From: Cryptomeria japonica | Lineage: Eukaryota > Streptophyta > Pinopsida > Cupressales > Cupressaceae | Reading direction: 5' to 3' | Assembly: GCF_030272615.1 (NCBI RefSeq) | Contig: NC_081405.1 | Location: forward strand, 20,996,047-21,060,046 | Length of the DNA stretch: 64,000 nt | In this document: in pieces, positions 55,212 to 64,000 of the stretch | Numbering within the stretch: the stretch's first letter is position 1 | How the letters are laid out: each line of letters begins with the position of its first letter | Position numbers and translations under genes: made by a program | The notes under the pieces: generated by a model | What the model was told of the DNA's origin: nothing | The model's input: only the letters and a program-made list of their open reading frames with translations | The model's database searches: none

Positions 55212-56478
55212 ATCAAATGTGATGGAAGGTTCTTTAGGGATTTTCTGTTTCTCCACAAAGTTAATCACATTCGGAGTCATAGACACAATATCATCAGGTG
55301 AGACAGAGGAATCAGTAGTATCAATCGCATTAGAGGTATGAGAAGGCAATGGATCAGTGAAAATCTGAAGGTTTTGGTTAGGAGGAGCTACAGATGTGTT
55401 GCCTTTATCATTCACACCAGAAACAGAGATAGTATTATTATCAATCAAATCTTGAATTTTCCCCTTTAAAGCAAAACATTTTTCAGTATCATGCCCAGGT
55501 TGACGATGAAATTGACAAAAAGATTTTTTTATCAAAATAGGGTGAAGTAATCTTTGCAAGATCAATTTGCCTTATAGGAGGAAGAGTAAGCACATTTTGT
55601 TCCAATAACTTATTCATAATACTATGCAATGATTCATTCAAAGGAGTAAACTTTCTTTCTTTCTTGAAAAACTTAGAAATAGGAGACACACCTGATGCTG
55701 TATTCACATTGTTGTTGATGATGTTTTCATTGAATTTAATGGACTCTCTGTTCGGTTTAAACTTCCCAAATGGTTGTTGACTACTATCACCCTTATCACT
55801 CGGAGCCATAGGATGTGATTGTTCTATTTGACTCACAGTCAGTTGATAATTGTGAAGAGTTGCGCACAACTGTTGGAAAGAAGTAAACTCAGAAAACAAG
55901 AGTTTTTCTCTAATGTCTTTTTGTAAATTAGAAATAAAGATTCTTTGAATATCATTGTCAGGCACTGGAAAAGAAATTTGAGCATACAAATGCTTATATC
56001 TACCAATGAAATCAGTCACTTTTTCTTTAACACCTTGTTTACAATGCATTAAATCAATCAAAGTAACTTTAGGACTTATATTGTTTTGAAATTGTTGAGT
56101 GAAAGCATTTGCAAGTTGTTCGAAAGAAGTAATAGAATAGGAAGGCAACGAGCAATACCATTGTAGGGCTTTGTCTCTTAATGTTCTAGTAAACAGTTTT
56201 GCAAGCAACCTTTGGTCATAAGCAAAATCGGTACATATTGTTTGAAATGTCTTAACATGCGTTAGAGGATCACCCTTACCATTATAAAGGTCCAAATGCG
56301 GAATTTCAACATGTTTAGGGGGAATAGCTCGGACAATGTCAAGAGAAAGTGGGCTCGCAACATCAAATGTGGGCACACTAAACTTAGATTGATTCATAGA
56401 GGCAATTTGTTGCTGTAAAGAAGAGACAGTTTGTGCAAGATTATTAATGGTCACTTCAGTCGAAGAGTTCATATTAGA
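55212..56478 (-). pseudogene. Inverted second copy of F gag (1267 bp)
   Basis: The minus strand reproduces 52251-53517 over its whole length with only about a dozen amino-acid differences. It covers the gag core and the zinc finger. It lacks the extra C that breaks the plus copy, so the gag core is open here, but it has one extra A near 55525 that breaks the frame just before the zinc finger. The two copies have equal length because the indels cancel. Start and end fall inside coding sequence and have no LTR, so this is a rearranged segment, not a separate insertion with its own ends. Confidence 0.9.
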
Positions 56479-56880
56479 TATCCTAGCTAGAAGTCCAAAG
56501 GATACGGTTATAGGTACAGGCACAGGCCCATATTGATCAGGTAGATGCCCAGATGGCTTCTCTCATGGTTGAGAGAGATGCAGCTAGGGATGGCTACCCT
56601 GAAGATGATGCGCCAGGCGGTCCGAGAGGTTGAGTATTACAGGACCTTATACTATACTGTTGTTCCTGTTGATCGGAGGGTTCCAGGATTTTCATAGCTG
56701 AGCAGGAGATCAGGACAGAGCTATTCTGAGAGTCAAGGAGTGATAGGGCCACTTCGAAAATATCCCCCAGGTGGGGACCCAAGTACAGGGGTATCAACTG
56801 GTGTTACTAGACCTTCCACATCAGGATAGAGTTCCGCTCCACATCCGAGTGGTCACACTGATATGGGACATTGATCCATT
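56479..56880 (+). pseudogene. C-terminal remnant of the PMD frame (probable)
   Basis: After the inverted gag copy the plus strand reads QAVREVEYYRTLYYTVVPVD in one frame, a helical segment of the kind that follows PMD domains, and later Gly/Pro/Ser-rich sequence (YPPGGDPSTGVSTGVTRPST) with stops. It ends near ATGGGACATTGA (about 56866). It is taken as the far side of the PMD frame interrupted by F. Similarity is not strong enough to be sure. Confidence 0.4.
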
Positions 56881-58744
56881 CATGTACACACCTTTTGTGA
56901 TGAGATATTGATGATTCTCACGATGTATATTTGTGATGTATCTCATATATTTTTGTGATATTATTGTACCTTGGACATTGATCTTTTTGATGATATGATA
57001 TGCAGTTGATCCTATTTTCTCTACATGACCTATGCGATGATAGACGCATGCTATGTTGTGTAGTTACTTTCATGATGCATGCTTTATTTTCTATATGCTT
57101 ATGGATTCTAGATGATGGATGTGTGTTTCTTATATGATGATGCAATATTTACATGATGTTATACAAATGTGAATATGTATGGTGATGCTTATAAGTACTA
57201 TGTGATGTATGTGCAATGCAATGCTTTCTATTTTTATGATACTTTGATGATTTTCTCATGCATGATAATATGAGATGGATGTAATGCAATGCAATGATGC
57301 TACTTTACATGATTGATATGAGATGGATGCAATGCAATGATCTAACTAAATGAATGAATGATTGGATGTTTTATATGAATGATGTCTTAGTATGTAATGG
57401 TTATATGACATGAATTAACTTATCATGCAGAATGAATGAATTGATTATTTTTGTTATTGTCCAATGTACTCAATCACGTAATAAGAGAGATAACACCATG
57501 TTGAAGCCTTTGGCCTTGGAAAAGATGAGTGTTGTGATCCCATGCAAAATGAAATGGAAATCTACTTTAAAAAATGTAAATGCAAAATGAAATGCACTAC
57601 GGCGATCAAACCGGTCATGTGGTCATTGCTTTGTTTCATCATTGAGACTTTAAAATGTGGGAAGTGAGTGCAAACATCAATGGTATAATTAAACCATGAT
57701 GACCTGAGCACAAATTTCCTGGGTTTTGTTATTTCAAGTTAGCACAAGCATCGAGGCACAATTGAACCAAGATGACCTGAGTGTTGCTTGCATAAAACAG
57801 GCAGTATTAACCATTTCAATATGCAAGTCCGAAAATATCTTCTATGATACTTTGATGATCATATCCTGAGACAACTTTGCACATATTAACGATTAATGTA
57901 CATATAGTAGACAAGAAAAATATCATGTTCCTTCCTTGTTCCTCTAGCCAAAGACATCCTGGAGTCACTCATAAATCATGATAGCAAAAAATCAAGATAA
58001 AATAGTTGAACCATTATTGTCAAAGTGTTAAAATCATTAGTCAAAAAGTATCATCCATTGATATATGTTTGTCATGTTTAGACTGATATGTGATAGTTGA
58101 TGGTTACCAATTTGATCTTATGTTCAACGTTGGATGTGTCTCAGTTTTCGCTTGACAAGTGTTGCCTAACTATTGTTCTACCTATTTGATTAAGCTCAAA
58201 ACGATGAAATTTTTTGCCCCCAGCTAGGTTCAGGATTTTACGCCCAGTCTAGAAACAAACTTTATTATGATATATACTATGATCCAAACCATGGCGAGAA
58301 ATCATTTGGGATGCCTGCGTATGTACAAAGGCTTTATTATGGATATGAACAACATGCAATGGAAATGAATGCAAGCGGAAGGATGCATGACCCAATAGAT
58401 GGAAGAGCTAGCTGACAGTTAGCGCTTGTTTGCCAAGTTTTCACAATCTGTTTTTATTGCACTTTTTCTCATATTTGGATTTTTTTTCGCTGTTTTCATT
58501 TTTTTTTTGTATTTTATGCTTTTCCACTATTTTTGGATTTTTCTGCTTTTCCACTGTTTTTAGAGTTTTCTACTTTTTCACTATTTTTGGAGTTTTATGC
58601 TTTTCCACTATTTTTGGATTTTTTTTCTTTCATAGACATGAAACTTCTTCAAATGCATGCTATTGATGCCCCGTCCTGTGTTGATAGCTGATATGCTCCT
58701 GACCCAAATACTGTTGTGACCACAAACGAACCTAACCATTTTGG
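56881..58744. other. Element E spacer between pol and PMD frame
   Basis: Non-coding on both strands, rich in GATG and ATGATG motifs with repeated GCAATGCAATG (57200-57330). A T-rich block with a short tandem repeat lies at 58505-58625. It corresponds to the long region downstream of pol in Tat-like elements. Confidence 0.5.
58505..58625. repeat. T-rich tandem repeat, about 33-bp unit
   Basis: TTTATGCTTTTCCACTATTT, then TTGGATTTT or TTAGAGTTTT, repeats about four times. The plus-strand Phe/Ser-rich frame through it (58430-58666) is a composition artefact. Confidence 0.65.
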
Positions 58745-58978
58745 TTCAAACTTCCCTTTCTTTTCTCGATCTGACTGGTTTCGTGGATTTTCCTTTAGTA
58801 CTAGTTCCCCAACTTGAAAGACTCATGGTTTGACCTTGTGATTACAACTTTGGCACATTCTTTGTTGATATACCTTTAAATGATCAAAGGCATTTTGTCT
58901 TCGTTCATGGATCAATTCTAACTCTTGCAATCAAGATACTCATTGTTCTTCATCTGGGATAAGGCCTTTTAATAATAC
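58745..58978 (-). pseudogene. Element E integrase C-terminal region
   Basis: The minus frame continues past the integrase core with RQNAFDHLKVYQQRMCQSCN, then FQVGELVLKENPRN and KGKFEPKW, as in the C-terminal part of Ty3/gypsy integrases (the GDLVL..KF.P.W..P motif). Two stops lie in it. No chromodomain is visible, which agrees with a non-chromovirus lineage. Confidence 0.65.
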
Positions 58979-59411
58979 TCATAGAGAAGGTATCTCTACT
59001 TCTATTGGCAGTATTGCTTCTGATCCATAAACATGAGAGAAAGGTGTGGCGCCTGTTGGTGTGTGGATACTGGTATAGTAGGCCCATAGAGAAGGGTTCA
59101 ATTGAATATGCCAATCTCTGCTAGCATCATTCACTGTCTTTTTGAGGATTTTCAAAATAGTTTTGTTTGATTCTTCTGCTTGTCCATTCCCTTGTGGATA
59201 GTAGGGTGTGGAAAATCTGTGTTGGATCTTGATTTTCTCACATAGCTCTTGGATATCCTTATTCTTGAACAGTCGCCCATTATCAATGATAATGTTCATG
59301 AGTATTCCATAGCGACAAATGATGTAGTTCAAGATAAATGCAACAATTTGTTTTCCTATGATATTGATGAGAGGTACTGCCTCAATCCATTTTGTGAAAT
59401 ATTATGTAGCT
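58979..59411 (-). pseudogene. Element E integrase catalytic core
   Basis: The core contains YFTKWIEAVPL, IIIDNGRLFKN and YYPQGNGQAEESNKTILK. From the Asp of DNG to the Glu of QAEES there are exactly 35 residues, the DD35E arrangement of retroviral integrases. The first Asp lies in WGLDLVGKI of the previous segment. A TAA at about 59402 interrupts the frame between the first Asp and YFTKW. Integrases insert the DNA copy into the genome. Confidence 0.85.
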
Positions 59412-60312
59412 ACAAGGATGAATTTGTGACCATTGGATGAAGAAGGATTTATCTTTCCTACTAGATCAAGACCCCATTGGTAGAAAGGCCAAGATGTTGC
59501 CAAAGCATGAAGTTCTTGTGCTGGTGCATGAACTAAATTTCCATGGATCTGACATTGTTTGCATGTTTTACCTATCTGAAAATAATCACGTTCCATAGTT
59601 GGACAATAATAGCCCAAGTGTATGATTTTTTTCGAAAGGGTAAGACCACTTGAATGAGTGCCACAAATATCATTATGGACTTCATTTAAGGCCTTCTTAT
59701 ATTCTTCTTGCTCGAGACATCTTAAAAGAGTATCGTCCAGATCTCGTTTAAAAAGGGTATCCGCGACAAGACTATAATGGGAAGATTGGCGAATAAAGTT
59801 TCTGTTTTGATATTTTGATAAATTGGGAGGGAGGATGTTATCTTTTAGGTATGTATAAGTTTGACCATAACGGGAGGAATTATGGCCAACAAGGTGATAG
59901 ATAGTTTGGGAATCGGGACAATTATGAGCAAGGTAAGACAACTCTTCCACCAGGAATTCATAACGCTCTTGATTTTCCTGTGTCTGAAGTAGAGAAGCAA
60001 GTGTTGCCATGGTGTCTGTTGCTTTGTTGTCATTCCTTGGAATTTTCTCAAAAGTGATTTGTACAAAATACTTCTTGAAATCATCTACCATCTTTTTGTA
60101 AGGCATTAGTTTGTCATCCTTTGTTTGGTAATCATCATTGATTTGATTGATGATGAGCTGCGAGTCTCCAAAGACTTGAAGTTGTGTAATGTTCCATTCT
60201 ATAGCCATTTTGATACCTGTAACCAAAGCTTCATATTCTACTGTATTGTTGGTGCATGGAAAGCTTAATTTGTACGCTTTCAAAATTGTATGACCTTGTG
60301 GCATGATGAATA
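59402..60312 (-). pseudogene. Element E RNase H (C-terminal part) and integrase zinc domain
   Basis: The N-terminal half is the second part of an RNase H domain, with catalytic Glu in NTVEYEALVTG, Asp in FGDSQLIINQ and Asp in RNDNKATDT. The C-terminal half has the HHCC zinc domain of integrase: EVHNDICGTHSSG and CKQCQIHG, followed by the start of the core (WGLDLVGKI). The first part of RNase H lies on the other side of solo LTR G. The frame itself is open for 300 residues. Confidence 0.85.
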
Positions 60313-61091
60313 TGTTAGGATTCCCAAAGATACTAAGAGGGGGGGGGGGGTGAATTAGTATCTGACCAGTGGTAGAACTTTCTTAACTTCTAACATGAAA
60401 AGCATATCAAAACTGTGTATCGGTAAACAAGAAATAATGCAGCAAATAAGAATAACAACCACAACATCAAAAGAACACCATAACACAATATTTTAATGAG
60501 GAAACCCGGTGTGGGAAAAACCTCAGTGGGATTTGTGACCCACAATATTCACTTACTGGCCAATAAGGGAATATTACTCTTACAATAGGGGCCTGCACAT
60601 GCAGGAAGGCCAAGTGCCTAGAGCTCATTGCTCAATTACAAAGGAAGTCACATTGACTTAAACAATGGATTATATAAATCCAATGTCTTGTACTACTTCA
60701 GATCAGCATCTACTATGCCAGATTCAATACCGGTTTAAGCTCTGCTACAACATAAACCTTTAACCAACAATTCACATATTAGGTCTGCTATTACTTTTCC
60801 ATACTTTGCATCCTACTTCATCTACAAAAATGATCTACAATGATCTCATACATATATGAGTCATATTACAATCCGCCATGTCGGCTTACAAAATATTTTA
60901 CAATTAATTACAAAATACATTAATACAAAATTTTTGTCAGCCAGGATGTCGATATTCTTCTTTTTCGCTGATGGTGTTCTGTGTGCCGGTGTAGAGTCTT
61001 CCGGTGCCGGTATCATATGATTGCAAGGTTGCCACAATGACAATACCTTCAATCACCTACAATTTCTCATTGGAGTGTGCATTTGCCAACA
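60313..61091. mobile_element. Element G: solo LTR inside E's RNase H
   Basis: It starts TGTTAGGATTCCC and ends TTTGCCAACA on the plus strand, so it has TG...CA ends on both strands. GAATA (60308-60312) and TAATA (61092-61096) are an imperfect 5-bp target duplication. RNase H reads FDGSYAQHGSGAG on the right and GHTILKAYKLSF on the left, so the insert splits one domain. There is no internal coding region. A run of 13 G (60341-60353) and the block GGGAAAAACCTCAGTGGGAT (about 60516) are notable. It could also be a very short non-autonomous element. Confidence 0.72.
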
Positions 61092-61802
61092 TAATATAAT
61101 ACCCGCTCCTGATCCATGTTGTGCATATGAACCATCAAATTATAATTGCTATGTTTTTGTGGTGACCTTTAGGATATTAACATCGGGAAATTCAATGTGT
61201 AAAGGACGATCATCTTGAAGTGGTGCCTCTGCTAGTTGGTCTGCAATGACTTGCCCCTTGATAACTTTTATGTCCACATACTCAATATCAAACTCACTCG
61301 GGATCATGATCCATTTTTCTAATCTTCCTGTTAATGTTGCCTTGCTGAGCAAATACTTCAATGGATCGATTTTAGCTATCAACTTGATGAAGTGAGATAG
61401 TAGATAGTGTCTTAATTTTTGAGAAGCAAAAACTACCACCAAGCATGCTTTTTCTATTGGTGAATAGTTGTGATTGTATCCCACTAGTGTTGTGCTTATA
61501 TAGTAGATGGCTTGTTATTTTCCTTCATTATCCTGTTGTGTGAGCAGAACTCCTAATGATAATTGGGTGGTTGATACATAGAGTAATAACAACTTTCCTA
61601 GAATTGGTGAAATTAGGATGGGTGGTTGCATAAGATAGGCCTTGATCTTGTTGAATGTGTCATCACATTGATGGTCCCATTTGAAATTAATATTTTTGTG
61701 CAAGAGATGAGTAAATGGTTGACATTTATTTGCTAGTTGAGCAACAAATCTTTTGATTGACTACAGTCTTCCTTGGAGTGATCTAAGTTGACTGATATTC
61801 TT
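61092..61802 (-). pseudogene. Element E reverse transcriptase end, connection and RNase H start
   Basis: From right to left on the minus strand: FTHLLHKNINFKWDHQCDDT with NKIKAYLMQPPIL (the F.W....F..LK..L...P.L segment after reverse transcriptase), then LLLYVSTTQLSLGVLLTQQD, GYNHNYSPIEKACLVVVFA and LTGRLEKWIMIPSEFDIEY, the Ty3/gypsy RNase H-like connection. It ends with FDGSYAQHGSGAG, the first block and first catalytic Asp of the second RNase H. Tat elements are known for this dual RNase H arrangement. Stops near 61767, 61515 and 61148 break the frame. Confidence 0.82.
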
Positions 61803-62573
61803 GGGAGATGCCATTTCCATGATTGTTTTGACCTTAGCTAGATCTACTTTGATACCTCTAGCTGAAACAATGTATCCCAATAGCTTGCCTGAAGTGACAC
61901 CAAAGGTACATTTCTTAGGATTTAGCCGTAGCTTGTACTATTCTAACCGGTCAAATATATTTTCTAGTATCCCTATATGTTCTTCTCTGTTGTATGATTT
62001 GGCCAAGATGTCATCCACATAGTCTTCCATGAATGTATGCATCATGTCATGGAATATCATTTTCATAGCTCTCTGATATGTGGCACCTCTGTTCTTTAGT
62101 CCAAAAGGCATGGCAATCCAACATAAATTACCCCATGAACATGTGAAAGCTGTCTTTTCTTAATCTTCAGGTGCTATTTTAATCTGATTGTATCCGAAGA
62201 AACCATCCTTTAGAGAAAATATGGAGTGCCCAATAGTTAGATCTACATTGATGTCAATGTTAGGCAAAGGAAAGTCATCCTTTGGAAATGCATTATTAAG
62301 ATCTCTAAAGTCTTTGCACACTTTGATACTTTTGTCTGGTTTGGAAACATGAACGATATTTGATACCCATTGAGGATATGCTACAGGTCTGATGAATCCT
62401 ACATCCAATAATTTCTTTAGTTCTGCTTTGACCAGGTGAGCGATATGAGGATGCATCTTCCTTAATTTTTGTTTAAATGGCTTGGCTCTTGAACTGACAT
62501 TTAAGTGATGCATAATAAGCTCTAGATCCAACCCTAGCATGTCTGCATATGACCAGGCAAAATTGATTTGCCG
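61803..62573 (-). pseudogene. Element E reverse transcriptase
   Basis: The domain has LKKLLDVGFIRPVAYPQWVS, KPDKSIKVCKDFRDLNNAFP, DDFPLPNID, FSLKDGFFGYNQIKI, then after a stop WIAMPFGLKNRGATYQRAM and the catalytic box DYVDDILAKS (about 62015). It then has LRLNPKKCTFGVTSGKLLGY. All seven usual blocks can be traced. Stops at about 62160 (TAA) and 61938 (TAG) and one upstream near 62571 disable it. The enzyme copies the element's RNA into DNA. Confidence 0.9.
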
Positions 62574-64000
62574 TCATTTGAAGAATTCCATATATTGTTG
62601 CATTTCTTGTTTTGACAGAGAAGTTGCTGGATGTAGAATCTTTGGTTGCTCTATTGTCCCAATGTTAACTGCCTCTGCTGGTTCGATCAAAATTGATGAC
62701 CTTTCTTGATAGTACTTAGGTAAAGTGTCAAATCTCCCATCTTCTGGCACCTTGAGGAGATTTTTACCGTTAGATGCATCCTTTCTTTTTACTTTTTCCT
62801 GGTCTAATGTTGCGAATAAATGGTTTTCAGCATTATACCTGATATTGTTTTCTTTATTTTCCTTTTTGTGGCTGGGAGATTTGGCACCCACTTGACTGGA
62901 AGATGCGTTGTTGAAATTCCTGGTGAAAGTTGTTGTGGGTTCGATTGCATTAAAATATACGGATATGGCATGGTCATTAGGAAAGGTATCAATGGAAGTA
63001 TGTCTTTCATTTTCCCAATCAATAAGTTTAGGGTGGATTAGTGGTAAGGGGTCCTCAGGTTGAGATGTTTCGAGGGTATCAAGAGTCATGATAGATATGA
63101 CAAAGTTTTTGATATGTGCTTCAATGTCTAGAATGGTACTGTCCTTAGAATGACCTCTTGCAAGTAGCTCCTGATCATCCCCGATTAAGCCCAAGTCAAT
63201 CGAATGTGATTCTAATTCAAGTGGGCTAGTTCCTAACGTTTGCCCTGCATACGTGTGAACTACATCGACTCCTATGTCTTCTTCAAAGCAATTTTCTTTA
63301 GCTGATTCTTCAGAATGATAGGAATCCCATTCCCATTCATTAGAATCTGTCTCACTTGCAGCTTGCAATCTATAGATTTGTTCCTATAGTGTTTGATTTG
63401 TTTCTTTTGTTTTTCTTGCTATATCTTTTCTTCTTTCATATTCAACTTCCTCTAGATTGAGGTTGAGTTTTGTCAACTTTTCTATTAGCTCTCCTTGATT
63501 TGTACTAGCTTCTTGCTTGTTTTGATTAAGAGTTAATGTTGCTTGGGAGGTGCCTTTAGTTTGTTTGTCTTGTTGATAAGAAGGTTTCTTCTTTTTCCAT
63601 TTCATGTTTATTTGTTCTCGTTGCTTGGTAGATGTTTCTTCTCTTTCAATTGCAAGTTGTTCTTGTGTGTTTTCATATTCATCTTGTTGTTGGCTAGAGG
63701 ATGTGTTCTCTGGTAGAGTAACTTGTCCATACCCTAAGCCTGATTTGTCTGTAGCCTACTGAGTATGAGGTTGGATAGGTTCTAAGAGACCTTCTTTTAT
63801 ATTTCCTATAGGACCTGTTCCAGTGTGTCCCATTTTTTCAAGGATGTTAAATCCTTTTTCATACTTTTCTGTAGGTATTATGACATTGTTGATCTTTTGT
63901 TGGACTTCTTCATCCTTGTATAGCCACTGTAGCACATTTTTGTCTTCTCTTTCCTCTGATAAGGTCCCAACACTAACAAATGCTTCATCAAATATTGGAA
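62574..64000 (-). pseudogene. Element E pol region upstream of reverse transcriptase: G-patch and linker
   Basis: At about 63880-63750 the minus frame reads EKGFNILEKMGHTGTGPIG, then EGLLEPI and, after a stop, DKSGLGYG. This is a decayed G-patch, a motif found between protease and reverse transcriptase in several plant retrotransposons. A charged coiled-coil-like segment (63605-63390) follows, with a stop near 63384. A long acidic linker (63368-62574) follows, with NEWEWDSYHSEES and IDWENERHTSIDTFPNDH. The protease and gag would lie beyond the window edge. Stops are few and there are no clear frameshifts. Confidence 0.7.

Larger units (their letters stand above)
49034..56478 (+). mobile_element. 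Element F: Tat-like gag-protease element with inverted gag copy, right end rearranged
   Basis: F starts with a 1258-bp LTR (49034-50291, TG...CA), a primer site at 50295, a 1.2-kb leader with internal repeats and a long gag-protease-like region (51477-54903). After about 300 bp a 1267-bp piece of the same gag appears inverted (55212-56478). PMD-element sequence then resumes. No reverse transcriptase and no second LTR are present, so the right end was lost or replaced. No target duplication could be recognised. Insertion into E is inferred because PMD-type sequence lies on both sides. Confidence 0.7.
44859..64000 (-). mobile_element. Element E: Tat-like Ty3/gypsy retrotransposon with antisense PMD frame
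   Basis: In minus orientation the order is pol (64000-58745: G-patch, reverse transcriptase, RNase H, integrase), a long downstream spacer, a PMD frame on the opposite strand (47579-48639 and a 56.5-56.9 kb remnant), a polypurine tract and the 3' LTR (45992-44859). Long spacers and extra, sometimes antisense, frames downstream of pol are known for Tat-lineage elements. The 5' LTR and gag lie beyond the window. E is interrupted by F and by solo LTR G. The coding regions carry many in-frame stops, so this copy is dead. Lineage assignment is from architecture and motifs, not from a tree. Confidence 0.72.

Noticed and set aside
55098-55301. A plus-strand frame crossing the start of the inverted gag copy
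   Set aside because: It spans a rearrangement junction and has no motif.
58430-58666. A Phe/Ser-rich membrane-like protein
   Set aside because: It is translated from a T-rich tandem repeat. Real pol sequence lies on the opposite strand next to it.
1-64000. tRNA or rRNA genes
   Set aside because: No cloverleaf with A and B boxes and no conserved rRNA segments were seen. The only tRNA-like sequences are short primer binding sites.

Overview
The window is AT-rich plant nuclear DNA built almost entirely of transposable elements nested inside one another. I found no intact host protein gene, tRNA, rRNA or CRISPR array. The plant assignment rests on Copia and Ty3/gypsy LTR retrotransposons with plant-type primer binding sites, a plant mobile domain (PMD) reading frame and a CACTA (En/Spm) transposon with a TNP2-type transposase. 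The very large, old, deeply nested insertions fit a big-genome seed plant. A gymnosperm is plausible, but that is inference.

Layout. 1-9.5 kb is AT-rich DNA with a possible LINE tail (1-640), a TIR element (978-1964), a possible LTR (4174-5472), a foldback (5341-5428) and a gene-like stretch without a coding frame (5473-8215). A short Copia-type LTR with a decayed tRNA primer site lies at 9489-9880, and its element seems to resume after 43.7 kb. Inside it sits element A (10880-43694), a Copia-primed LTR retrotransposon with no pol. A's 5' LTR is split by element B (11092-18908, minus strand, gag only). A's 3' LTR is split by solo LTR C (23818-43109). C in turn is split by a 17.8-kb CACTA transposon D (24171-42012). 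Target-site duplications (TSDs) or split LTRs support each layer.

The CACTA element D has CACTA termini, a 3-bp CTA duplication and palindromic sub-terminal motifs. On the minus strand it carries a multi-exon TNP2-type transposase (about 37.0-32.6 kb) ending in a long Asp-Gly repeat tail. Downstream is a second multi-exon gene (about 32.1-28.1 kb) that begins with a SET domain, the fold of histone-lysine methyltransferases, and splices in frame toward TNP1/TNPA-like exons. A transposon-borne SET domain is the most striking observation here. Near the right end there are also spliced exons of unknown origin.

From 44.9 kb to the window end lies a Tat-like Ty3/gypsy element E on the minus strand. 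It has a 3' LTR (44859-45992), a polypurine tract, a decayed pol (G-patch, reverse transcriptase, RNase H, DD35E integrase; 58.7-64 kb) and, antisense to pol, a decayed PMD frame (47579-48639). E is interrupted by element F (49034-56478), which has a full gag-protease-like region plus a nearly identical inverted gag copy, and by a solo LTR G (60313-61091) inside RNase H. Most coding regions are broken by in-frame stops rather than many indels, consistent with methylation-driven C-to-T decay. All boundaries and splice sites were read by eye and have not been tested by database search.
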